Counted from the stretch's first letter, positions 35,158 through 43,965 are shown. The stretch is 64,000 bases of DNA from Catellatospora bangladeshensis (GCF_016862575.1 NZ_BONF01000005.1:292852-356851), one strand, 5' to 3'. Notes: generated from the sequence alone by a model not told the origin. Program-made: numbers and translations.

Positions 35158-35901
35158 ATGTCTGACCAGAAGATCGCGGTCGTCTCCGGCGCGTCCAGCG
35201 GCATCGGCGCCGCCACCGCCCGGCACCTGGCCGCCGCCGGTTTCCACGTGCACGCCCTGGCCCGCCGCACCGACCGGGTCGAGGCGCTCGCCAAGGAGAT
35301 CAACGGCACGGCCGTGACCTGCGACGTCACCGACGACTACGCCGTCGCGCAGTACGCGGCAACCGTCGACCGGGTCGATCTGCTGGTCAACAACGCGGGC
35401 GGCGCGATCGGCGCGGACCCCGTCGCCAGCGCGAGCGTCGCCGACTGGCAGGCCATGTACGACGTCAACGTGCTGGGCACCCTCCGCCTCACCAAGGCCC
35501 TGCTCCCCGCCCTGATCGCCTCCGGCGCGGGCACCGTCGTCACGGTCAGCTCCACCGCCGGACTCATCGTCTACGAGGGCGGCGGCGGCTACGCCGCCGC
35601 CAAGCACGCCCAGACCGCCCTGGTCGAAACCCTCCGCCTCGAACTCTGCGGCGACCCCGTCCGCGTCGTCGAGATCGACCCCGGCATGGTCAAGACCGAC
35701 GAGTTCGCCCTCAACCGCTTCGCCGGCGACGCCACCCGCGCCGCCAGCGTCTACGCCGGCGTCGAACACCCCCTCACCGCCGACGACATCGCCGCCTGCA
35801 TCACCTGGACCGCCACCCTCCCCCACCACGTCAACATCGACCGCCTCGTGGTCCGCCCCCTCGCCCAAGCCGCCCAGCACAAGGTCCACCGGGTCCTTTA
35901 A
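35158..35901 (+). CDS. Short-chain dehydrogenase/reductase
   Basis: 247 residues from ATG 35158, with AGGA eight bases upstream; the ATG at 35149 overlaps that site. Classical SDR Rossmann fold: GASSGIGAATA cofactor loop, CDV acidic-adjacent position, NNAGG, catalytic Ser in VSSTAG and YAAAKHA (Tyr-x3-Lys). The C-terminal part reads HPLTADDIAACITW like YdfG/serine-type dehydrogenases that use NADP(H). Substrate unknown. Expressed divergently from mshA. Confidence 0.93.
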   Translation: MSDQKIAVVSGASSGIGAATARHLAAAGFHVHALARRTDRVEALAKEINGTAVTCDVTDDYAVAQYAATVDRVDLLVNNAGGAIGADPVASASVADWQAMYDVNVLGTLRLTKALLPALIASGAGTVVTVSSTAGLIVYEGGGGYAAAKHAQTALVETLRLELCGDPVRVVEIDPGMVKTDEFALNRFAGDATRAASVYAGVEHPLTADDIAACITWTATLPHHVNIDRLVVRPLAQAAQHKVHRVL

Positions 35902-35905
35902 GTGC

Positions 35906-35966
35906 GTTGATCATGAACTTATGGCACGGCTCGGCGGCGTGTCGTGTCCACAACTTCATGATCGAC
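35906..35966. repeat. Palindromic element, GATCATGAA type, copy 1
   Basis: GTTGATCATGAACTT at the left pairs imperfectly with AACTTCATGATCGAC at the right, with CACG/CGTG complementarity inside. The same 60-base element occurs inverted at 45535-45594. It lies 5 bases after the SDR stop and may terminate it. Confidence 0.8.
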
Positions 35967-35991
35967 GCTGGCTGAGGGCGGGAGGAGGGCA

Positions 35992-36771
35992 GTGAAGCCG
36001 CAGGGGGAGATCACCAGGGGGACCACGAATCCGAACCGGCTGCGGCGGGTGGATCGGTGGATCGGGTGGTGGTGTGGGGGTGCGCTTGCCGATGCGGCGG
36101 ATCCGCTGGTGGTGGATCTGGGGTATGGGGCTACGCCGATCACGGCGGTCGAGCTGCGGGCGCGGCTGGAGCGGGTGCGCGCGGACGTGCGGGTGACCGG
36201 GTTGGAGATCGATCCGGCGCGGGTGGCGGCGGCGCAGGCCGCTGCCGACCCGCCGGGGCTGACGTTCGCGCGGGGCGGGTTCGAGCTGGCCGGGCTGCGG
36301 CCGGTGGTGGTCCGGGCCTTCAACGTGCTGCGGCAGTATGACGAGAGCGCCGTGGCCGCCGCGTGGACCACGATGACGGCGCATCTGGCGCCGGGCGGCT
36401 GGCTGGTCGAGGGCACCTGTGACGAGCTGGGCCGCCTGGGCAGCTGGGCGGCCCTGCCGGCGGGCGCGGACACGCCGGTCTCGCTGACGCTGGCGGCGAA
36501 GCTGGCCACGCTGGAATCCCCGGCCACGTTCGCCGAGCGGCTGCCGAAGGCGCTGATCCACCGCAACGTGCCGGGCGAGCCGGTGTACGACCTGCTGTGC
36601 GCGCTGGACGAGGCCTGGCGGCACGCCGCGCCGCTCGCCGTGTTCGGGCCGCGGCAGCGGTGGCTGGAGGCGGTGTCACGGCTGCGCGACGCGGGCTGGC
36701 CGGTGCTGGACCGCCCGGCCCGCTGGCGGCTGGGCGAGGTGACCGTGCCCTGGCCGGGCACCGCCGCATGA
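35992..36771 (+). CDS. Class I SAM-dependent methyltransferase
   Basis: 259 residues; GTG start with GGAGG six bases upstream. Rossmann-type motif I VVDLGYGATPITAVEL with the acidic residue later in GLEIDPARVAAA, and APGGWLVEGTCDELG as a post-motif strand. It lacks an obvious substrate-recognition insert, and the N-terminal NRLRRVDRWI segment is typical of a conserved actinobacterial group. Methyl acceptor unknown. Two tiny membrane ORFs follow it. Confidence 0.88.
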   Translation: MKPQGEITRGTTNPNRLRRVDRWIGWWCGGALADAADPLVVDLGYGATPITAVELRARLERVRADVRVTGLEIDPARVAAAQAAADPPGLTFARGGFELAGLRPVVVRAFNVLRQYDESAVAAAWTTMTAHLAPGGWLVEGTCDELGRLGSWAALPAGADTPVSLTLAAKLATLESPATFAERLPKALIHRNVPGEPVYDLLCALDEAWRHAAPLAVFGPRQRWLEAVSRLRDAGWPVLDRPARWRLGEVTVPWPGTAA

Positions 36772-36804
36772 TCCCTGCCGGGGCTGCCGGTCGTTACGTC
36801 CGAT

Positions 36805-36963
36805 ATGAACCTGAATGCGGAGTTCTCTGCGCTTTCGGCGTACGGCGGCCAGCTCAGCGCCCTGCGCCTGGGGCCGATGGTGCTGCTCGGCATCGCCCTG
36901 CTGCTGCTCGGCGTGGGCCTGCTCGTGCTGGCCGTCGTGCTGGTCCGGCGGTCGGCCGAGTGA
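36805..36963 (+). CDS. Small single-pass membrane protein (52 aa)
   Basis: ATG at 36805, stop 36963. The N-terminal ~24 residues are polar (MNLNAEFSALSAYGGQLSAL); the rest is a Leu/Val/Gly-rich membrane helix ending VLVRRSAE, so the topology is probably N-out, C-in. No strong ribosome site was seen. The next tiny ORF overlaps its stop by 4 bases, which supports both being real. Function unknown. Confidence 0.5.
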   Translation: MNLNAEFSALSAYGGQLSALRLGPMVLLGIALLLLGVGLLVLAVVLVRRSAE

Positions 36964-37052
36964 ACCGCACCGACCTGGTCCGCCTGCTGCTGCTCTTCAC
37001 CGTCTGCGGCGGCCTCGGCTGGCTCGCGGGCGGCCTGCGCCGCCACCGCTGA
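36960..37052 (+). CDS. Tiny hydrophobic membrane peptide (30 aa)
   Basis: GTG overlapping the stop of the preceding small ORF (GTGA). Sequence MNRTDLVRLLLLFTVCGGLG then WLAG and a basic RRHR tail: one membrane helix with a single Cys and a positive C-terminus. It could be a real coupled peptide or a by-chance frame. The support is the overlap and the helix. Confidence 0.38.
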   Translation: MNRTDLVRLLLLFTVCGGLGWLAGGLRRHR

Positions 37053-37060
37053 GCCCGGCA

Positions 37061-37114
37061 CCGTTAAGAAGGTGCCCTTCCTCTACGTATTCCGTTAAGA
37101 GGGTGCCCTTCCTT
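37061..37114. repeat. Dispersed repeat, direct-repeat variant
   Basis: CCGTTAAGAAGGTGCCCTTC then CTCTACGTAT and TCCGTTAAGAGGGTGCCCTT. Both cores are GGTGCCC, so the two arms are direct rather than inverted repeats. Lies between the converging tiny ORF and murB; the murB stop (37115-37117) touches its end. Confidence 0.8.
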
Positions 37115-38167
37115 TCAGAGTTCGCAGTTGACGAGGACGGGTTCGGGGCGGAGGGTGACGCCGAAGTGGTCGTGCACGCCGTCGCGGATCTCCTCGGCCA
37201 GGGCGAGCAGGTCGTGCGTGGTGCCGCCGCCGGGGTGGGTGAGGGCGAGGGTGTGCTTCGAGGAGATCGCCACGGGACCGCGCGTGTAGCCCTTGGTGAA
37301 GCCCGCGCGCTCGATGAGCCAGGCGGCGCTGACCTTCATGACGCCGTCCGCGCCGGGCCAGGCCGGCGGGTCGGTGTCGGTGCGGCGGCGCAGCTCGGTG
37401 TACGCCGCGGCGCTGAGCACCGGATTCGTGAAGAACGAGCCGACCGAGCGGGTGTCGGGGTCGGTCGGGTCGAGCACCATGCCCTTGCCCCGGCGCAGCC
37501 CGAGCACCGCCTCACGCGCGTCGGCCAGCGGCACCCGCTCGCCCTCGGCCACCCCGAGCGCGCGGGCCAGCTCCGCGTACGCCACCGGGCCGGACTTGCC
37601 GTCCCGGCGCAGCCGGAACACCACGTCGAGCACCACCCAGCGGTCGGTGTACTTGAAGACGCTGTGCCGGTACTCGAACCGGCACTCCTCCGGGGTGAAC
37701 GTGCGCACCTCGCCCTCGGTGCGGTCGTACACCGTCACCGACTCGACGACCTGCGACACGTCCTGCCCGTACGCGCCCACGTTCTGGATCGGCGTCGCGC
37801 CGCACGTGCCGGGGATGCCGGACAGGCACTCGACGCCGGAGAAGCCCTCGGCGACGGTACGCATGACGAAGTCGTCCCACGGGTGGCCCGCCGCGGCCCG
37901 CACGGAGACGTCGTCGCCGTCCTCGGCGATCACGTCGACGCCGGAGGAGCGGATGAGCAGCACGGTGCCCGGGAAGCCCGCGTCGCCGACGACGACGTTG
38001 CTGCCCCCGGACAGCAGCAGCAGCGGCTCGCCGGTGCGGGTCGCGTCCTGTACGCAGGCCGTGATCTCGTCCGCGGACCCGGCGGTGACCAGCCGTCCGG
38101 CCGGGCCACCCAGCCCTAGGGTGGTCAGGTCGGCGAGTGCGGGGCGGGCGAGGCTATTGTCAGACAC
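37115..38167 (-). CDS. murB: UDP-N-acetylenolpyruvoylglucosamine reductase
   Basis: 350 residues, flavoenzyme that reduces UDP-GlcNAc-enolpyruvate to UDP-MurNAc in peptidoglycan synthesis. FAD-binding LLLLSGGSNVVVGD, PIQNVGAYGQDV, EYRHSVFKY and the catalytic-loop GSFFTNPVLS with Ser as proton donor are all present; type I length and layout. GTG start with a weak ribosome site (GGTGAC). It faces the SAM methyltransferase/tiny ORF block and is divergent from the MDMPI-like gene. Confidence 0.96.
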   Translation of the reverse strand: MSDNSLARPALADLTTLGLGGPAGRLVTAGSADEITACVQDATRTGEPLLLLSGGSNVVVGDAGFPGTVLLIRSSGVDVIAEDGDDVSVRAAAGHPWDDFVMRTVAEGFSGVECLSGIPGTCGATPIQNVGAYGQDVSQVVESVTVYDRTEGEVRTFTPEECRFEYRHSVFKYTDRWVVLDVVFRLRRDGKSGPVAYAELARALGVAEGERVPLADAREAVLGLRRGKGMVLDPTDPDTRSVGSFFTNPVLSAAAYTELRRRTDTDPPAWPGADGVMKVSAAWLIERAGFTKGYTRGPVAISSKHTLALTHPGGGTTHDLLALAEEIRDGVHDHFGVTLRPEPVLVNCEL

Positions 38168-38234
38168 GTCACCACACTAGTGCCGCCACAGTTCCCGAAC
38201 GACCAGGTGGGGAAGACCCGATGAGGACGAGGCC

Positions 38235-38993
38235 ATGAGAGCGCACGGCACCAAGGAACTATGGCTCGACGCGCTGCGCGCCGACGCGGCCGCCTTCCGC
38301 GCCGTCGCCGGTGAGGCCGACCTGACGGCGGTCGTGCCCACCTGTCCGGACTGGACCGTGCTCAACCTGGTCCACCATCTCGGCGGGGTGTACCGCTGGG
38401 TCCGCGGCCACGCCAGCCGCGGCGTCACCAGCGCGCCCGACCCGGGCTCCCGGCGGCACGACTACCCGGGCGCCGAGGAGACCCTCGACTGGTTCGACGA
38501 GGAGGCCAAGGGCCTGATCGAGCTGCTGGACGCGCTCGACCCGAACATGCCCGCCTGGAACTGGGCGCCCCAGGCCAAGATCGCCCTGTTCTGGCACCGC
38601 CGGATGGCGCACGAGACCGCCGTGCACCGCTGGGACATGCAGATGTCACAGGGCATGGCCGAGCCGCTCAACGACCACCTCGCCGCCGACGGGGTGACCG
38701 AGGTGCTGGACAGCTGGCTGCCCGCGGGCCGCCGCAAGGGCCCCACCGACCGGTACGGCGTCGTGCACCTGACCGCGCCGGAGGAGGGCCAGGAGTGGTT
38801 CATCCGGCTGCGCGGCGAGGGCATCGCGCTGCTCGACACGGACACCCTGCTCGACGCCGACGGCCCCGACACCCGAGTGCACGCGTCCGGCCAGGCCAGT
38901 GACCTGATGCTCGCGCTGTGGGGCCGGATCGGCTTCGACTCGCTCGAGGTGAGCGGCGACGAGTCGCTGCTGGCCTCGCTGCGTACCGGCTGA
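38235..38993 (+). CDS. Maleylpyruvate isomerase family mycothiol-dependent enzyme
   Basis: 252 residues, DinB/MDMPI-like fold. VVPTCPDWTVLNLVHHLGG carries the first metal-binding His, and AHETAVHRWDMQMSQG carries the other metal residues. The family includes mycothiol-dependent isomerases and S-transferases; with mshA and mshD in the window a mycothiol cosubstrate is plausible. The exact reaction is not readable. AGGACGAGG precedes the ATG. Confidence 0.86.
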   Translation: MRAHGTKELWLDALRADAAAFRAVAGEADLTAVVPTCPDWTVLNLVHHLGGVYRWVRGHASRGVTSAPDPGSRRHDYPGAEETLDWFDEEAKGLIELLDALDPNMPAWNWAPQAKIALFWHRRMAHETAVHRWDMQMSQGMAEPLNDHLAADGVTEVLDSWLPAGRRKGPTDRYGVVHLTAPEEGQEWFIRLRGEGIALLDTDTLLDADGPDTRVHASGQASDLMLALWGRIGFDSLEVSGDESLLASLRTG

Positions 38994-39005
38994 GCGGGGG
39001 CCGCG

Positions 39006-40004
39006 ATGCCCCGACCGACCCTCGAACAGGTCGCGCAGCGGGCGGGCGTGTCCCGGGCCACCGTCTCGCGCGTGGTGAACGACTCCCCCACGGTCGCCGA
39101 GTCGATCCGCGCCGCCGTGCGCCGCGCCATCGACGAGCTGGGTTACGTGCCCAACCAGGCCGCGCGCAGCCTGGTCACCCAGCGCACCGACTCGTTCGCG
39201 CTGATCCTGCCGGAGAGCCCGTCCCGGGTGTTCTCCGACGACCAGTTCTTCCCCGGCATCATCCGGGGCGTCAGCCAGGAGCTGGACTCGGCGGACAAGC
39301 AGCTGGTGCTGATGGTGGCGGGCTCCCAGGCCAGCCACGACCGGATCGAGCGCTACGCGCTGGCCCGGCACATCGACGGCGTGCTGATCGCCTCCATGCA
39401 CGGCGCCGACCCGCTGCCCGGCACGCTGGCCCGGATGGGCATCCCCGTGCTCTGCGGTGGCCGCCCACTCAGCCAGGTGCGCGTGCCGTACGTCGAGGTC
39501 GACAACGTCACCGGGGCGCGCACGGCCGTACGCCACCTGCTGGAGACCGGCCGCACCCGGATCGCCACCATCGCCGGGCCGCAGGACATGGTGGCCGGCA
39601 TCGACCGGCTCACCGGCTACCGCGAGGAGCTGCGCGGCTCGGATCGGCGCTCGATCGTGGCGGTCGGCGACTTCACCCGCGACTCGGGCGCGGTCGCCAT
39701 GCGCCAGCTCCTGGAGGACGACCCCGACCTGGACGCCGTCTTCGTCGCCTCCGATTTGATGGCCCACGGCGCCCTCCAGGCCCTCCAGGCCGCGGGCCGC
39801 CGCGTGCCCGACGACGTGGCCGTGATCGGCTTCGACGACATCGCGCTGGCCCGCTACACCGAGCCGCCCCTGAGCACGGTCCGCCAGCCCATCGTCGGCC
39901 AGGGCCGCGAAATGGCCCGCCAGCTGCTCCGCCTGGCCGCCGGCGAGGACATCGCCGACAGCGTCATCCTCCCCACCGAACTCGTCATCCGCGGCACCAC
40001 CTAA
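39006..40004 (+). CDS. LacI family transcriptional regulator
   Basis: 332 residues. N-terminal helix-turn-helix LEQVAQRAGVSRATVSRVVN and hinge PNQAARSLVTQRT, then a periplasmic-binding-protein-like effector domain ending VIGFDDIALARYTEPPLSTV. Sugar responsiveness is family knowledge. It starts 13 bases after the MDMPI-like gene and has no transporter beside it, so its target is unknown. The TAA stop lies inside a dispersed repeat. Confidence 0.93.
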   Translation: MPRPTLEQVAQRAGVSRATVSRVVNDSPTVAESIRAAVRRAIDELGYVPNQAARSLVTQRTDSFALILPESPSRVFSDDQFFPGIIRGVSQELDSADKQLVLMVAGSQASHDRIERYALARHIDGVLIASMHGADPLPGTLARMGIPVLCGGRPLSQVRVPYVEVDNVTGARTAVRHLLETGRTRIATIAGPQDMVAGIDRLTGYREELRGSDRRSIVAVGDFTRDSGAVAMRQLLEDDPDLDAVFVASDLMAHGALQALQAAGRRVPDDVAVIGFDDIALARYTEPPLSTVRQPIVGQGREMARQLLRLAAGEDIADSVILPTELVIRGTT

Positions 40005-40058
40005 GAAAGGAAGGGCACCTTCTTAACGCTATGCGTAGAGGAAGGTGCCCTTCTTAAC
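40003..40058. repeat. Dispersed AAGGAAGGGCACCTTC repeat, inverted-core form
   Basis: AAGGAAGGGCACCTTCTTAA, spacer CGCTATGCGTAGA, then GGAAGGTGCCCTTCTTAA. The cores GGGCACC and GGTGCCC are inverted and can form a ~13-bp stem. Directly follows the LacI gene, whose stop it supplies, so it may act as a terminator. Confidence 0.85.
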
Positions 40059-40098
40059 CCACACCCCCCAACGCCGGGCCGTCCGCGAACGGCCAGAC

Positions 40099-40157
40099 GC
40101 AGTTTCGGGGAAAGTGCGGGTATTGCGTGCCGCTTCGTGCACTTTCCCCGAAACTGC
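40099..40157. repeat. Perfect 19-bp inverted repeat
   Basis: GCAGTTTCGGGGAAAGTGC (40099-40117) and GCACTTTCCCCGAAACTGC (40139-40157) with a 21-base spacer. Sits between the convergent LacI and membrane-nuclease genes, next to the dispersed repeat. Could be a bidirectional terminator or another palindromic element class. Confidence 0.75.
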
Positions 40158-40187
40158 GGCCGCGCCAGCGGCTTGAGGACGGGCGGG

Positions 40188-42272
40188 TCAAGGGACGCGG
40201 AGGGCGACGGTGGCGAGGACCGGGAAGTGGTCGCTGGCGGCGGTGGTGATCCCGGTGACAACCCGGAAGTCGGTGAAGGCCACCGCCGGGGAGCCGAAGA
40301 CCCAGTCCACCCGGTTGGTGGGCTGGTCCGTGGGGGAGGTCCAGGCGTCGCCGTGGCCGGTCACGTCCTGCGCCGAGGTCCAGCCCGCGTTCGTGAACGA
40401 GCGCGTCTCCGGCCAGCTCGGCCAGAAGTTGAAGTCGCCCGCCACCACCGTCGGCCGGGCCCGGTCGGCCTGGTCGAGCAGTGTGTCGATCTGCGCCAGG
40501 CGGGTCGGCGTGTTCGGCTTGCGGTGCGTCAGGTGCGCGGTGACCACGTCCATGGATCTCCCGAAGGCCAGCTGCACCGTTGCCTTCAGGTAGGAGCGGT
40601 GCATCGGCCCCTGCCCGTAGGGCAACCGGCCGGTGCGCACGTCGCTGACCGGTAGCCGGGTCAGCAGCAGGTTGCCGAACTGCCCGTCGGCCGCGGGCGA
40701 CCACCAGAACGGCATGCGCAGCTCGCGGGACAGGTACTCGGCGACGTCCACCCCGCCGCCGATGGCCCAGCCCCGGCTGACCTCCTGAAGCACCACCACG
40801 TCCGGGTCCAGGGCCCGGATCACCTTCGCGAGCCGGTCCGGATCCGCCTGGCCGGTCGCGTCATCCCGGCCGTACTTGACGTTCCAGCTCAGCACGGTGA
40901 CGCCGGTCGGGCTCACGGTCACCGTCCCGTCGTCGGGCCGGGTCAGGTGCATCAGCAGCGGTACGGCCAGCGCCAGCGCGACGGCCCCGGCGACCGGAGC
41001 CGGGCGGGCTGCCAGCCCGCGCAGGTCCACGCGCCAGCCGCCGGGGTGATCCGGACGGCGGCCCATCCCGGCGAGCCCGACGAGCACGGCGAGCACGATC
41101 AGCAGCCAACGGTTGCCGAACGGCAGCGGCATGTCGTAGTGCACCTGGAAGAGCAGCACGGGCAGCACCCAGACCAGCCCGTACGCCCACACCCCCCGGT
41201 CGCTCGGCGAGGCCAGCGCCCGCGCGACCGCCACCGCCGCGGAGAGCTGTGCGAGCACGAGGCCGAGCAGCACCACCGGCCCGCTGCCCCACCAGGCCAG
41301 CGCGAGCCCGCCCGCCAGCCCGGCCAGCGCCGCCGAGCCCGCGATCCAGTGATCCGGCTCCGGGACCGCGTTCGTGCCCCCGGCCAGCGTGAGCCGGCGC
41401 ACCAGCTCGACCGCGACCACGAGGGTGCCGATCAGCACGATCAGGCACAGCTGCAACGCGACGCCCGACTGGGACGCGGCGAAGGCCGGGTTGCCCAGCG
41501 TCGTCGTCCACAGCGCGAGGTATCCGCCCAGCGCCCAGACGCGGCCGCCGGCCGTGCCGGCCGGAGCGGGCCGGGCTGCCGAAACACGCACCGCGAGCAC
41601 GAGGGCCACGACCGCGCCGACCGTGCTGAAGGGCCGGATCCATGCCTCTCCGCCCCGCCAGATCCCACCGCCCCAGAGCGGATCCCAGGTCACCGTGACC
41701 GACCGTACGGCGAGGTCGAGTGCTCCCCCGGCCAGCAGGCCCACCGCGGCGGTCACCGGACCGCCCGCCTGCCGCACCGCGAAGGCCAGGGTGACCAGGC
41801 CGGCCACGGCGCCCGCGGCGGTCAGCGGCAGGTTGTGCCCGAACAGGTTCCCCGCGACCCACAGCGCCCCGGTGACGCACACCCCCGGCACGAGGTGCGA
41901 CGGCAGCGCGCCCGGCGCGGCGGCCCGGCGGCCGAGCCACACCAGCAGCAGCCCCGGCAGGGCGAAGATCGCCAGCGCGATCAGCGCCGCGTTCACGATG
42001 CCGACCGGCCCGGCCACCTGATCGAGCAGCGGCCCGCTCGCCCGGAGCAGCTGCACCGTCAGCGCGAACAGCAGCGCGACCAGCGTGATCGCATGCCAGC
42101 CGACCGGCTGCGGCGGCGAGGAACGGCCGGCCTCGGTCGACGTGCTGTCCGCCGGGACGGGCCCCGAGGCGGGCTCGCCGCCTGCCGGGGCGGGCGTGGA
42201 CGCCTGATCACCCGTCGTGGCGGGCGTGGCGGTCTGGCCGCCCGTGGGTGCGGGCGAGGGGTGGGTGGACAC
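40188..42272 (-). CDS. Membrane protein with C-terminal endonuclease/exonuclease/phosphatase domain
   Basis: 694 residues; GTG start with GAGG at 8-base spacing, 11 bases after the EI24 stop. A disordered Thr/Ser/Pro N-terminus (1-50) is followed by about ten or more transmembrane helices (to ~residue 440), then an EEP-fold domain: VLSWNVKYG, VVLQEVSRG, ATVQLAFGRSMDVVTAHLTH, VVAGDFNFWP and SDHFPVLATV carry the metal and catalytic residues. The EEP part is predicted outside the membrane or facing the cytoplasm depending on helix count. Substrate (nucleic acid, sphingolipid-like or phosphoinositide) unknown. Confidence 0.87.
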   Translation of the reverse strand: MSTHPSPAPTGGQTATPATTGDQASTPAPAGGEPASGPVPADSTSTEAGRSSPPQPVGWHAITLVALLFALTVQLLRASGPLLDQVAGPVGIVNAALIALAIFALPGLLLVWLGRRAAAPGALPSHLVPGVCVTGALWVAGNLFGHNLPLTAAGAVAGLVTLAFAVRQAGGPVTAAVGLLAGGALDLAVRSVTVTWDPLWGGGIWRGGEAWIRPFSTVGAVVALVLAVRVSAARPAPAGTAGGRVWALGGYLALWTTTLGNPAFAASQSGVALQLCLIVLIGTLVVAVELVRRLTLAGGTNAVPEPDHWIAGSAALAGLAGGLALAWWGSGPVVLLGLVLAQLSAAVAVARALASPSDRGVWAYGLVWVLPVLLFQVHYDMPLPFGNRWLLIVLAVLVGLAGMGRRPDHPGGWRVDLRGLAARPAPVAGAVALALAVPLLMHLTRPDDGTVTVSPTGVTVLSWNVKYGRDDATGQADPDRLAKVIRALDPDVVVLQEVSRGWAIGGGVDVAEYLSRELRMPFWWSPAADGQFGNLLLTRLPVSDVRTGRLPYGQGPMHRSYLKATVQLAFGRSMDVVTAHLTHRKPNTPTRLAQIDTLLDQADRARPTVVAGDFNFWPSWPETRSFTNAGWTSAQDVTGHGDAWTSPTDQPTNRVDWVFGSPAVAFTDFRVVTGITTAASDHFPVLATVALRVP

Positions 42273-42282
42273 GTGGGCTACC

Positions 42283-43044
42283 TCATTTGATGGGCAGGCC
42301 GAGGGAGCGGCGCGCCAGCAGGGTGCCGCCCGCGACCGCGGCCGGCATGATCAGGACCGCGCCGAGCGGGATCAGGAAACAGCAGAACACCGCGACGCCG
42401 AACCCCAGCGCCAGCGGCCGGTGCTTGCGCAGGGCCACCCGCCGGTCGGGCAGCCGCAGGCCGCGCCGGTTGAACGCGACCGCGACGAGTTCCAGCGACA
42501 GGAACCAGCCGCCCACGAAAGCGCCGATCACCGGGATCACCGTCTGCCCCACCACCGGGATGAAACCGCCCGCGAACAGCGGGATCGCGATCATCGCCGA
42601 CACCAGCAGCAGCCGCAGCGCGTCGAACACACTGCGCCGCAGCTCCTTGTACCAGGGCAGGTCGACGGCGTCGGGCACGCCGCCGAAGTCCTCCTCGACG
42701 GCCTCGCCGATGGCCTCGTAGAACGGGTCGCCGATCAGCAGCGTCACCGCCGTGTACGACACCACCGCGAGCAGCCCGCTCGCCCCGACGATGGCGATCC
42801 CGGCGAACAGGCGGGCCGCCGAGCGCAGGTCGGTGGGCCAGTCGTCGGCGAACCAGGTCGCCGCCTCGGATACGTCCTCGATGAAGTAGAACAGCGCCCA
42901 GAACAGGCCGATGAAGAGCAGCAGGCTGAGCACTGCCGGGATGAGCCCGAGCATGACGAGCTTCGGGCTGCGTACGTAGCGGCGGATGCCCCGCCCGAGC
43001 AGCCGTACGCCGAGGAAGAACTCTGAGACCGCGTGACCTGCCAC
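42283..43044 (-). CDS. EI24 domain-containing (CysZ-like) membrane protein
   Basis: 253 residues from GTG 43044 (VAGHAVSEFFLGVRLLGRG); the longer open frame upstream is not coding. Four or more membrane helices, with the EI24/CysZ signature region GDPFYEAIGEAVEEDFGG and late LELVAVAFNRRGLRLPDRR. In E. coli CysZ is a sulfate permease; actinobacterial homologues are mostly uncharacterised. It lies between the alpha/beta hydrolase and the membrane EEP gene on the same strand. Confidence 0.87.
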   Translation of the reverse strand: MAGHAVSEFFLGVRLLGRGIRRYVRSPKLVMLGLIPAVLSLLLFIGLFWALFYFIEDVSEAATWFADDWPTDLRSAARLFAGIAIVGASGLLAVVSYTAVTLLIGDPFYEAIGEAVEEDFGGVPDAVDLPWYKELRRSVFDALRLLLVSAMIAIPLFAGGFIPVVGQTVIPVIGAFVGGWFLSLELVAVAFNRRGLRLPDRRVALRKHRPLALGFGVAVFCCFLIPLGAVLIMPAAVAGGTLLARRSLGLPIK

Positions 43045-43067
43045 GAACCGGCAGCCTAGCGGCCCGG

Positions 43068-43961
43068 TCAACCGTTCAAGAAGGCCGAGATCCGTTCCCG
43101 CAGGTCGGCGCGCTCGTGCCAGAGCACGGCCGGGCGGTTGTAGATGTGCAGCCGCACGTCCGGCAGGACCGCGGCGAGCTGCTCGGCGACCGACGACGGG
43201 TGCAGGTCGTCGCCGATGCAGCCGATCACCAGCACCTGCGCGCTGACGTCGCGCAGCAGGCCCACGTCGGGCACCGGCACCTGGTCGGGCAGGGTCAGCA
43301 GGCCGCTGCTCAGACCGGTGTTCATCAGCGTGTTGAGGCGCTGGCGCACGTACGCCCAGCCGGACGCGCCGTTGCGGGCCGACGGCGGGATCTCCTCGAC
43401 CACGGCGTTGGCCACGGTCGGCAGGTCGCCGCTGTTGATCGCCTCCAGCAGGTTGACCAGCCGCCGCCGGGCGGCCTCGGGCCGCGGCCGGTCCAGCACC
43501 GCGGGCAGGAACATGACGACCTTCTCGAACCGGTCGGGCGTCTCGGCCAGCAGCCGGCACAGCGCCCCGGCACCCAGGCTGACCCCGAGCGCCCGGGTAG
43601 CCCCGCTCATGTCGGCGATCGCGCGCAGGTCGCGGGCCAGATCGCCGTAGTCCCAGGCGCCGCGAGGGGAACTCGACTCGCCATGCCCACGGAACTGGAA
43701 GAACACCCGCTTGCCCGCGACCGCGCTGCCCAGCGGCCGGGTCTCGGCGATGCCGTGGCCGAGGCCGTGCGCGAACACCGTCACCGGCGTGCCCACACCG
43801 GTGATGAGCCGCTCCAGCTGTACGCCGTGCGCGGTGTCCACGATCTCGGTGGGCAGCGCGGGCGGCGCGGGACGGCCGGTGTTGGGGGCGGAGTTGCGCG
43901 GCTTGCCGAGGCGTCGGGGGAAACCGTCCGGCGGGGGCGGCCAGCGCAGGTCGTTGATCAC
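43068..43961 (-). CDS. Alpha/beta hydrolase
   Basis: 297 residues from GTG 43961; the open frame reaches 44039 but runs into the DUF2516 gene. Fold features: VTVFAHGLGHG oxyanion region, FFQFRGHGESSSP, nucleophile elbow GVSLGAG, the acid in IGCIGDDLHPSSVAEQL, and a probable late His in WHERADLRE. Substrate unknown. Four bases downstream of DUF2516, likely in one operon with it and the EI24 gene. Confidence 0.88.
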   Translation of the reverse strand: MINDLRWPPPPDGFPRRLGKPRNSAPNTGRPAPPALPTEIVDTAHGVQLERLITGVGTPVTVFAHGLGHGIAETRPLGSAVAGKRVFFQFRGHGESSSPRGAWDYGDLARDLRAIADMSGATRALGVSLGAGALCRLLAETPDRFEKVVMFLPAVLDRPRPEAARRRLVNLLEAINSGDLPTVANAVVEEIPPSARNGASGWAYVRQRLNTLMNTGLSSGLLTLPDQVPVPDVGLLRDVSAQVLVIGCIGDDLHPSSVAEQLAAVLPDVRLHIYNRPAVLWHERADLRERISAFLNG

Positions 43962-43965
43962 GGGG

